Of a stretch of DNA of 17,386 nt, positions 6,874 through 12,811 are shown piece by piece. Below the pieces are notes generated by a model. It made no database searches, was not told where the DNA came from, and was given only the letters and a program-made list of their open reading frames with translations. The stretch comes from GCA-2730975 sp964576585 (lineage in GTDB: Bacteria > Verrucomicrobiota > Verrucomicrobiia > Opitutales > Seribacteraceae), in contig CAZNWO010000065.1 in NCBI GenBank assembly GCA_964576585.1, forward strand, positions 1 to 17,386. Direction: 5' to 3'. Every line of letters starts with the position of its first letter. Within the stretch, counting starts at the first letter, position 1. A program made the position numbers and the translations under genes.

Positions 6874-7782
6874 TTATTCGATGCCTTCGATTGGGTTCGG
6901 TTCTCCCAGCCAAAGTGGCTTTTCGAAGAACAGCGGACCCTTTTCCGTGTACATGACTTCTCTTAAGAGAATCCCGTATGTTCTGCTGGGTTTCCCGAAA
7001 ACAAAGCGGAGCAAGAGATCAATCCGTTGATTTGGTTTTGCCGGATCGTCGGATGCCACGACGCTGATGTCGCCGCCCGTTCCTTTTTCGTCGGGGCAAA
7101 AGTAAAACAAATCCTTGGGCGTGGTATCGTTGAAATCGATTAATATGTCGCCCACTCCTGCTCCGTTTCTGTTTATCCCATGATCAAAATGGCTTTTCGA
7201 ATCTTCGGCTTTCCTGCCAATCATAAAGGCAAAACCGTGTGTGCTGGGATCGAGCCTGACTCTGTAAGGGATGCCTTTTTCAATCCAAAGCTTTCGAAGA
7301 TCTACTCCCTCGGGCTCAAAGGTGTCTCTCTTTACTTCGAATCTTCTTTGGCTCATGGTCACCGGAAGAAGAATCTCAATGCTTTTCAGGGTGGTGGTTT
7401 CCCATTGAATGCCATCTACGGCCGCCTTTTCCAAGATCGGGTTGAATCCTCTTTCTCGAATCTTATTCGGAGATTGGCCGGAGAGATGTCTCCATTGCTT
7501 TCGCCAATTCTTGGCAAATGCGATCTTCCAGGATTCGTCGAAGTTTCCAGCCCTTAGCTTTTCCCTCAAGGCATCGTTGCGAATACCGAAGAGGAAGGTC
7601 CGAAAATCCTCTTCCTCCATGGAGAAAACCGAACGATTATAGAAAGCCCTGAAGTCCTTGTCTCGAAACGATCGAAAGACGCTTTCACCGAAATTAACCA
7701 AGGGGTGGGCGGAATCTCTGGCACTTGCGGCAATGCAGGTGATGGTCGCTAGGATAGCGAATCGGAAAATCCTTGGCTTCAT
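6874..7782 (-). CDS. secreted protein of unknown function, cyclase-linked
   Basis: The product has 302 residues from the ATG at 7782. Reading further upstream only crosses the end of the previous gene and the assembly gap. MKPRIFRFAILATITCIAASA is a Sec signal. The first 130 mature residues look helical and rich in Phe, Arg and Asp/Glu (NFGESVFRSFRDKDFRAFYN), with spacing reminiscent of small stress-related helical proteins. The second half is beta-rich, with a notable DILIDFNDTTPKDLFYFCPD and a closing GKPSRTYGILLREVMYTEKG. I recognise no family and no catalytic motif. It begins 28 bases after the cyclase stop on the same strand, so the two are almost certainly cotranscribed, and the hairpin at 6849 follows it. 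Export is certain; the role is not known. Confidence 0.8.
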   Translation of the reverse strand: MKPRIFRFAILATITCIAASARDSAHPLVNFGESVFRSFRDKDFRAFYNRSVFSMEEEDFRTFLFGIRNDALREKLRAGNFDESWKIAFAKNWRKQWRHLSGQSPNKIRERGFNPILEKAAVDGIQWETTTLKSIEILLPVTMSQRRFEVKRDTFEPEGVDLRKLWIEKGIPYRVRLDPSTHGFAFMIGRKAEDSKSHFDHGINRNGAGVGDILIDFNDTTPKDLFYFCPDEKGTGGDISVVASDDPAKPNQRIDLLLRFVFGKPSRTYGILLREVMYTEKGPLFFEKPLWLGEPNPIEGIE

Positions 7783-7810
7783 TGGTTGAAGGCTAGACCT
7801 CTCGTCGCTC

Positions 7811-8632
7811 TCAGACAAGCGCGAAGATTCGGTTGGGTCCTCCNNNNNNNNNNNNNNNNNNNNNNNNNNNNNNNNNNNNNNNNNNNNNNNNNNNNNNNNN
7901 NNNNNNNNNNNNNNNNNNNNNNNNNNNNNNNNNNNNNNNNNNNTTTTCATCTGGACTCATGAATTTCTCTTTGCCGACATGCTTGTACCACCCGCTGTTG
8001 ATTGCGACGCAACAGCGTTTGGGTAATGGCCCGTTTTCGGCTTCCCATGCTTCTATGTCTTCCAGCGTAAGCATGGCGAGTGGATCTTCCGCCGCCTTGC
8101 TTTTGACGTCCATTACGGCCAAGGGGCACACGAGGTCTTCTGCGGGAATCTCGTCGCAGGTCGCTCCCTCCGAAAAATGGTTCGGGGCATCCATGTGCGT
8201 ACCGACGTGTTCCCAGTAGGAGATTTTCTTCAGGTTTATCTTGTGGGTGGAAAAGGTGAGTACTTCTTCCATTTCCAGTACGGCCGGGCCAATGATGGGC
8301 TGACCGGAGGCATCTTTCAGGCCGATTGCCTTTCCTTTTTCGAACCATGCGGGAAACCCGTCGTGCAAAGTGTGCGACAAATCCACAACCCTGCTGAAGC
8401 TGACGGGTTCGGGATTCCCCCTCACTTTTTCGTCAGAGGATTGCTTTCCCTTTTCTTCGGCGGAACTTCCTATTCCTATGCCGGCAGCTATTCCCGCTCC
8501 AGCCCGACAGCCTCCTGCGGTTAGTCCCGCAGCTGCGGAACCCGCTACGGCAGCAGTCTTTAGAAAGCTTCTTCGGCGCCTGTCCTCGGCCAGCCTGCTT
8601 CGTACAATTTCAATGGTTCCGGGAGAGCACAT
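7811..8632 (-). CDS. Tat-exported cyclase-family metal-dependent hydrolase (kynurenine formamidase-like), interrupted by assembly gap
   Basis: The start at ATG 8632 has a GGAA upstream. Residues 18-41 carry a twin-arginine signal (RRRRSFLKTAAVAG), followed by an AGGC that could be a weak lipobox at Cys42. The cyclase family (PF04199) is shown by VVDLSHTLHDGFPAW (82-96) and the metal-binding signature HVGTHMDAPNHF (142-153), whose His, His, Asp and His are the usual ligands. These enzymes hydrolyse amides or lactone-like rings; N-formylkynurenine is one known substrate, and nothing here fixes it. The reading stops at SPDE, enters 100 N, and resumes in the same nominal frame with GGPNRIFALV, a typical family C-terminus. 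Known members have roughly 90 residues between these points, so the real gap is probably longer than 100. The unknown secreted protein follows after 28 bases. Confidence 0.85.
   Translation of the reverse strand: MCSPGTIEIVRSRLAEDRRRRSFLKTAAVAGSAAAGLTAGGCRAGAGIAAGIGIGSSAEEKGKQSSDEKVRGNPEPVSFSRVVDLSHTLHDGFPAWFEKGKAIGLKDASGQPIIGPAVLEMEEVLTFSTHKINLKKISYWEHVGTHMDAPNHFSEGATCDEIPAEDLVCPLAVMDVKSKAAEDPLAMLTLEDIEAWEAENGPLPKRCCVAINSGWYKHVGKEKFMSPDEXXXXXXXXXXXXXXXXXXXXXXXXXXXXXXXXXXGGPNRIFALV
7844..7943. other. assembly gap (100 N)
   Basis: Exactly 100 N, a nominal scaffold filler and not a measured length. It removes the C-terminal third of the cyclase gene. If both sides belong to one intact gene, the true length must leave remainder 1 when divided by 3. 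Confidence 0.97.
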
Positions 8633-8757
8633 GGTTTCTTGTTCCTATTGATAATTTTTCTCTTCCAAGTGTTTTCCCGGATTAGGCGTCAACTCCGAGC
8701 TTTTGCCAACAGGAAAAAACCTCGCTTCCACTATGCGTTGACTTCACCTTTCTTGAA

Positions 8758-9207
8758 ATGCATTTTCCGCTCTCAATGAACGGCTTGCCCTTTATAGTCT
8801 GTTTCTTCTGCTTGTCCCTGCTCCTGTCCACAGGTTGCAGGTTTGGCGTGCAGGAGCCTCATCCCGCAAGCGATGATGGCATGGACTTTCCGACTCGCTT
8901 CAAGCTTGTGCCCGGTCGAGACGTCGGAAACGTAATAGATGGAAAAACCTTCTTGGCGAACCTTCGGGGAGTCCATCCGCTGCTTGGTCGAGACGTTCCA
9001 ATCCGAATCAGAGGCTTTACCGCTCTTTCCCTACCTCCTGAAAAGAACGAGGATCTGGGTGCCGCAATCGCTGCCTGGACCGAATTGCGCCGGACCTTGG
9101 AGAATGCCCGCGAAATCGAGCTTCGCTTGCTGGAACGTGGGCAAGATGGCTTTTTCATCGTGGCCGACGTTTACGTTGAAGGCAAATTGCTCAAGCCGCC
9201 GAGCTGA
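8758..9207 (+). CDS. lipoprotein with degenerate staphylococcal-nuclease-like domain
   Basis: The product has 149 residues from ATG 8758; an ATG at 8776 is an alternative. The signal ends in lipobox LLSTGC (Cys27). Residues 50-147 follow the thermonuclease (SNase) plan: VIDGKTF where active enzymes have a DGDT, the strand PIRIRGF, a helix AIAAWTELRRTLENA, the strand EIELRLLERGQDG, and VADVYVEGKLL near the end. The calcium-binding Asp of DGDT is Lys here. The Asp and Glu of the VDTPE-type motif are absent (the Arg-bearing strand runs into TALSLPPE), and the late catalytic Arg is not found. It is therefore probably not a nuclease but a binding or structural lipoprotein with that fold. It is divergent from the cyclase operon (125 bases) and 70 bases ahead of the discoidin gene, perhaps its operon partner. 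Confidence 0.75.
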   Translation: MHFPLSMNGLPFIVCFFCLSLLLSTGCRFGVQEPHPASDDGMDFPTRFKLVPGRDVGNVIDGKTFLANLRGVHPLLGRDVPIRIRGFTALSLPPEKNEDLGAAIAAWTELRRTLENAREIELRLLERGQDGFFIVADVYVEGKLLKPPS

Positions 9208-9277
9208 AGCAGGCACCTTCCGTAAACAATTGTTGCGCCAAGCGCCGGTAGGGAGTTAGTCTTCAATCGACCCATTT

Positions 9278-9817
9278 ATGAAACGTTTTCTTTCCAGCTT
9301 TTCGGCATTCCTTGCCCTAGGCGTCTTGTTGATCCTTGTGGATGCCAAGGACCGTTCCAGGAAGGGCGATTCCAAGAAATATGCCGTTGCTCCCGTGGTT
9401 AAGGTAACCTCTTCCGCCCCGCCTACGCTAGAGGCTCGCCGCTTGGGTCCCGACAAGTTGGTCGACGGCAAGCTTCCTGCGGATGGTTGGCGATCAACTT
9501 GGACAGCCTGGTACAAGGACAACCCGATCTTGACCTTTGATCTCGGGGCCGAGAAGACCATCCATGTCGTCAGGATTCTCTTTCAGCCTTGGGATCGTGG
9601 TGACGAGCTCGCCGAGGTGAAGGTCGAGGTCAGTCGGGACGGCGTCAATTTTGTCCACTTCAACACCTATGCCGGATTCGTTGCTGCTCGTGGAAAAGGG
9701 GCATGGGCCGAGATGGATCTTCGGGCCGTCAAGGCTCGTTTCTTTCGCCTTACCCCCAAGTTTCAAGGTTGGGGAAACCTGTGGGGAGAGGTTGAGTTTT
9801 GGGAGAAATTCAACTAG
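9278..9817 (+). CDS. secreted discoidin-like (F5/8 type C) galactose-binding-fold protein
   Basis: The product has 179 residues. MKRFLSSFSAFLALGVLLILVDA is a Sec signal. After a short basic linker, residues 45-178 form one jelly-roll domain of the F5/8 type C kind. LVDGKLPADGWRSTW is the usual DG-x-x-x-x-G-W entry, then ILTFDLGAEKTIHVVRILFQ, VKVEVSRDGVNF, and VKARFFRLTPKFQGW leading to WGEVEFWE, the typical closing strands. Such domains bind sugars or surface ligands; no enzyme domain is attached. The stop is only 12 bases before the DUF1501 start, so the two are very likely translated from one message. The domain call is good; the ligand is unknown. Confidence 0.83.
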   Translation: MKRFLSSFSAFLALGVLLILVDAKDRSRKGDSKKYAVAPVVKVTSSAPPTLEARRLGPDKLVDGKLPADGWRSTWTAWYKDNPILTFDLGAEKTIHVVRILFQPWDRGDELAEVKVEVSRDGVNFVHFNTYAGFVAARGKGAWAEMDLRAVKARFFRLTPKFQGWGNLWGEVEFWEKFN

Positions 9818-9829
9818 CTTCCACGATAA

Positions 9830-11227
9830 ATGATTACTTTTTCGGCCAACAGTCCTTCCACTCGCAGGGGCTTTCTTCGCATCGGGGCGCTTGGCCTCGG
9901 TAGCCTCACCTTGCCGGAAATGCTTAGGGCCGAGTCCGTCTCAGGCATCGGTTCCTCTCAAAAGGCCATCATACACCTTCATCTCGACGGAGGTCCTCCG
10001 CAGATGGATCTCATCGATCCGAAGCCCGATGCTCCCGCCGAGATTCGCGGGCCGTTTGCCCCCATCTCGACCAAGCTTGACGGATTGCAACTAACGGAGC
10101 TTCTGCCCAAGGTTGCAAGCATCGCAGACCGCTTCGTTTTCTTGCGCTCCCTCGTTGGCTCGGCGGGCAGGCACGACGGCTTCCAGTGCCAATCGGGACA
10201 CGATCCAAAGAGCCTCGCCTCCATCGGCGGTCGCCCTGCCTTGGGCTGCGTGACCGAAAAGCTCCTCGGTCCCGGAAGGAACGACTCTCCGGCTTTCGTC
10301 GACCTCATGCAAGGACGCCCGCTTGCCCGAAACAGCGCACGTCCGGGATTTCTTGGAGCTCCATTCAAGCCTTTCCGTCCCGACATCTCTCACCTTTTCC
10401 AGCGCGAGCTTGAGAAGGGCATGCAGGGAGAGCTTGCCCGCCTGGGCGAAAACCATCGCGATACCCTTGCCCTAGTGGAAGGTCTTAGCCCCGAACGACT
10501 GGATCTCCGTCTGCGCATCCTCGAACGATTCGACAGGATTCGCTCAGGCTTGGATCGTTCCGGCTCGATGGAAGCGGCGGACGCCTTTACCCGCCGAGCA
10601 GTTTCCATCCTGACCTCGGGCAAGGTCGCGGAGGCCTTGGACCTGACGCGTGAAGATCCGAGGATTCTCGAACGCTACACGCCTGCCGAATCCTCCGCAG
10701 GCATGCAGTTCCGTACTGCGGACGGCCCACTCGCCGCCCGCAAGCTCCTCCTTGCCCGCAGGCTCGTCGAGGCCGGCGTGCGCTGCGTCAGCGTCTCCCT
10801 GAGCGACTTCGACACCCACTCGGACAACTTTCCCCGCATGCGGCACCTTGGCCCCATCCTCGACCACGCCCTCTGGGCCTTGGTTACGGACTTGGAGGAA
10901 CGGGGCATGTTGGAAGACGTGACCATCCTCGCTTGGGGCGAATTCGGTCGCACCCCGAAGGTCAACTCCAAGGGCGGGCGCGACCATTGGCCGCAAGCCT
11001 CGATGGGAATCATGGCGGGCGGAGGCATGAACGTCGGTCAAGTCATCGGCGCCACGGACAAGACCGCCTCCACTGTCACCTCTCGTCCCATCCGGTATCC
11101 CGACGTCATCGCCACTCTCTACCACAACCTCGGCATCGATTGCTCCTCCGCCACCGTCACCGACTTCAGCGGCCGTCCGCGTTACCTTTTGGACGATGCC
11201 GCCCCTATCCGCGAACTCGTCGGCTGA
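9830..11227 (+). CDS. DUF1501 family protein, Tat-exported
   Basis: The product has 465 residues, within the usual 430-490 range. Residues 11-30 are a twin-arginine signal (TRRGFLRIGALGLGSLTLPE). The body matches DUF1501 (PF07394), a family related to alkaline-phosphatase/sulfatase folds. Visible landmarks are the early HLHLDGGPPQMDLIDPK, then SAGRHDGFQCQSGH, the DTHSDNF block with its Asp and His, ILAWGEFGRTPKV, and GGRDHWPQASMGIMAGGG, and the closing RPIRYPDVIATLYHNLGID. In planctomycetes and verrucomicrobia these genes are usually paired with a DUF1549/DUF1553 cytochrome-type protein. No such partner is present here. Instead the discoidin-like gene sits 12 bases upstream. The biochemical activity of the family is not settled. 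Base composition appears GC-richer than its neighbours. Confidence 0.93.
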   Translation: MITFSANSPSTRRGFLRIGALGLGSLTLPEMLRAESVSGIGSSQKAIIHLHLDGGPPQMDLIDPKPDAPAEIRGPFAPISTKLDGLQLTELLPKVASIADRFVFLRSLVGSAGRHDGFQCQSGHDPKSLASIGGRPALGCVTEKLLGPGRNDSPAFVDLMQGRPLARNSARPGFLGAPFKPFRPDISHLFQRELEKGMQGELARLGENHRDTLALVEGLSPERLDLRLRILERFDRIRSGLDRSGSMEAADAFTRRAVSILTSGKVAEALDLTREDPRILERYTPAESSAGMQFRTADGPLAARKLLLARRLVEAGVRCVSVSLSDFDTHSDNFPRMRHLGPILDHALWALVTDLEERGMLEDVTILAWGEFGRTPKVNSKGGRDHWPQASMGIMAGGGMNVGQVIGATDKTASTVTSRPIRYPDVIATLYHNLGIDCSSATVTDFSGRPRYLLDDAAPIRELVG

Positions 11228-11284
11228 ATAGGCCGTGCTGGGCAAATTTGACCACGCCGGGACGGTGGGGAACCCATCTTTGGG

Positions 11285-11800
11285 CTAGGCTTGGATCTCG
11301 CAGTTCGGAAGGGCCTCTTTCAACATGGCCTTCTGGTCGTCCGGGATGGGGTTCTCGAAGAGGAACAACTTGGACAGGAAGGTCAACTTAGCCAATGGCG
11401 TTACGTCGCTGATCCGGTTGAACGGCAGGTACAGCCTTTCCAGTTTCGTCAAACCTGCAAGCGGCGTTACGTCGCTGATTTGGTTGTTGAAGAGGAACAG
11501 CCTGGACAAGTTGGTCAGCTTTCCGAGCGGGGTGAGGTCGCTGATTTGGTTGTGGCCGAGAAACAGCCAGTCCAGGTTGATCGCGTGCTCGAGGCCCGAA
11601 AGATCGCAAATTTCCTGTTTCTCCCCCATGAACACCCGGAGCGAAGCCAAGTCCTTGCCGGTTATTGTGCCTTCGGGTTTCCCCAACTTCCCTCGGACGA
11701 TCGACTCGAGATCGAAATCCTTGAACTTGACGATGGTGACGTCGGACGATTCGTCCTCGGGCACCGGGGAATGTTCGTCGGGTTCCATGCTTGCCATCAT
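11285..11800 (-). CDS. leucine-rich repeat protein (internalin-type 22-residue repeats)
   Basis: The start is ATG 11800 because GGTGGAG lies eight bases upstream (11815-11809 on this strand); the frame could be extended to a TTG at 11872. This gives 171 residues. An acidic N-terminal stretch leads to FKDFDLESIVRGKLGKPEGT, the standard cap ahead of bacterial LRR arrays. Four 22-residue repeats follow at 64-85, 86-107, 108-129 and 130-151, with the pattern I-S-D-x-T-P-L-x-x-L-T-x-L-x-x-L-x-L-x-x-N. A short C-terminal cap (DDQKAMLKEALPNCEI) ends the chain. No signal peptide is visible from either start, so it may be cytoplasmic or the N-terminus may be lost. LRR arrays mediate protein-protein contacts; no partner is evident. 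It converges on the DUF1501 gene with 57 bases between. Confidence 0.85.
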   Translation of the reverse strand: MMASMEPDEHSPVPEDESSDVTIVKFKDFDLESIVRGKLGKPEGTITGKDLASLRVFMGEKQEICDLSGLEHAINLDWLFLGHNQISDLTPLGKLTNLSRLFLFNNQISDVTPLAGLTKLERLYLPFNRISDVTPLAKLTFLSKLFLFENPIPDDQKAMLKEALPNCEIQA

Positions 11801-11808
11801 GAGACTGT

Positions 11809-11815
11809 CTCCACC
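11809..11815 (-). promoter_or_regulatory. ribosome binding site deciding the LRR gene start
   Basis: GGTGGAG on the minus strand, ending eight bases before ATG 11800, is one of the few good Shine-Dalgarno matches in this window. It favours that ATG over the TTG at 11872. Confidence 0.55.
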
Positions 11816-11943
11816 AGCGTCAAGGGTTAGGGCGAGATCGGCAATGACGGCAATGACTTGAATGTCGGCCAAGTTGACGGTGTTGCTGTCTCACTGGTCA
11901 AATGTTCGCCAGATGCCTGAAGTCAAAGAAGTTGGATAAACTC

Positions 11944-11958
11944 CTAGGGGTATAATGG
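11944..11958 (+). promoter_or_regulatory. candidate -10 element TATAAT
   Basis: CTAGGGGTATAATGG contains a perfect TATAAT at 11951-11956. It lies 108 bases before the lipoprotein start at 12065, in the 264-base spacer between two divergent genes. A convincing -35 is not present at normal spacing (TTGGAT at 11932-11937 is only 13 bases away). I see nothing else in this spacer. Confidence 0.3.
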
Positions 11959-12064
11959 CTTATTCTCAAACTCTTCCTTAATGCATTAGGAGTAATGTTG
12001 CCAAGGTCTTGCGGGTGGGTATGGTCTGGTGTAATCAATTCCTTATGAACAATCGTCTTTCGTC

Positions 12065-12535
12065 ATGAAAAGTGCCTGTCTTCTTTCTTTCGCATCTTTC
12101 TTCTTGCTCGTGGCCTGTGGTCCTGCAGATGAAAATCCTGATCAAGGTTCGCAGACCGACGGTGACGGTTCCAAGAAAGACGTCGTGAACCTCTCGGATC
12201 CCGACGTGAACGGGAGTTCGGTGACTTGCAGCCGGCAATTTCAGGTCGATGCCTCGGCTTGGCCATCCGAGGGATACCCTACCGGAGCCAGCGGAATTTA
12301 TCGTTACGTCAGTGAGTTTCGGTATGACGGCCCGACCGACGGGAAACTGCCAAGCGGAGCTTCAACCGGCTTTTACTTGATTCTCATGGGTGAAGATCCC
12401 GTTTGGACAATTTTGTCGACCAAGGGAATCGACGGCAGCGACGACGGATATCCATGGGATCACCACGGGCACGGGGCGGATTGCCCCGACGACAACGTGA
12501 CTTGGGCCAACGGCGCGTTGGTCAAGGCTCTTTGA
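12065..12535 (+). CDS. Asp/Gly-rich lipoprotein of unknown function
   Basis: The product has 156 residues with signal MKSACLLSFASFFLLVAC and lipobox LVAC (Cys18). A low-complexity acidic linker (DENPDQGSQTDGDGSKKD) precedes a domain from about residue 50. That domain has VTCSRQFQVDASAWPSEGYP, a beta-rich middle (GIYRYVSEFRYDG, FYLILMGEDPVWTILSTKGI), and an Asp/His cluster GYPWDHHGHGADCPDD near the end. Cys55 and Cys140 could form a disulfide, and the DHHGHGADCPDD cluster could bind a metal; both are inference. I do not recognise the family. The gene stands alone, convergent with the small membrane protein gene at 12668, with a hairpin and T-rich tract at 12609-12638. Confidence 0.75.
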   Translation: MKSACLLSFASFFLLVACGPADENPDQGSQTDGDGSKKDVVNLSDPDVNGSSVTCSRQFQVDASAWPSEGYPTGASGIYRYVSEFRYDGPTDGKLPSGASTGFYLILMGEDPVWTILSTKGIDGSDDGYPWDHHGHGADCPDDNVTWANGALVKAL

Positions 12536-12608
12536 GTCGCGTCCCACTTGGCTTTTTCAGAAGAGCCGCCAACCTGCATCTCTTCTTTTCGAATCTTACG
12601 TTTGGTCT

Positions 12609-12638
12609 CCAAGCGCTTCGCGCCTTGGTTTCCTTTTT
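12609..12638 (+). terminator. intrinsic terminator after the Asp/Gly-rich lipoprotein
   Basis: CCAAGCGCTTCGCGCCTTGG (12609-12628) folds into an eight-pair stem with one bulged C and a TTC loop. It is followed by TTTCCTTTTT. It lies 74 bases after the stop at 12535 on the plus strand. Confidence 0.5.
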
Positions 12639-12667
12639 CCGCTTCCTTCTTCAGGGAAGCAATCGGC

Positions 12668-12811
12668 CTATTCGTTCAAGGTTTCCTTGATCCTTTCTTC
12701 CAGCTTCTTGGAGTAGTCCGTCTTCCTTTTCAATTCCCACATGAGGAAAACGTTCAAGAGCATCGATGCCGAAAGAACTATGACGAGCTTGAGCTTAAGT
12801 TTGTGTTTCAT
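12668..12811 (-). CDS. 47-residue single-pass membrane protein, translationally coupled to the propeller gene
   Basis: ATG at 12811 overlaps the TGA of the propeller gene as ATGA (12811-12808), which fixes the start and implies translational coupling. The 47-residue chain has a basic N-terminus (MKHKLKLK), one hydrophobic segment (LVIVLSASMLLNVFLMW, about 9-25), and a charged helical tail (ELKRKTDYSKKLEERIKETL). An uncleaved N-terminal anchor with the charged tail in the periplasm would fit, but the basic N-terminus followed by a basic flank leaves the topology uncertain. I know no family. Being tied to a large exported propeller protein, it may be an anchor or assembly partner. A longer frame beginning at 12874 would read through the end of the propeller gene and is not supported. 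Confidence 0.7.
   Translation of the reverse strand: MKHKLKLKLVIVLSASMLLNVFLMWELKRKTDYSKKLEERIKETLNE

Noticed and set aside
8738..8776. TTGACT at 8738-8743 as a leaderless promoter for the SNase-like lipoprotein
   Set aside because: The -10 position holds CATTTT, a poor match, and the best start codon at 8758 would lie upstream of the transcription start.
9250..9262. GGGAG near 9251 as ribosome site for the discoidin gene
   Set aside because: It lies more than 20 bases before the ATG at 9278, too far to act as one.
10544..11245. 233-codon frame antisense to the DUF1501 gene
   Set aside because: A usual antisense open frame of a GC-rich gene; no domain or start signal.
11385..11560. Near-identical units every 66 bases as a CRISPR-like or tandem DNA repeat
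   Set aside because: They are the codons of 22-residue leucine-rich repeats; the period is explained by the protein.
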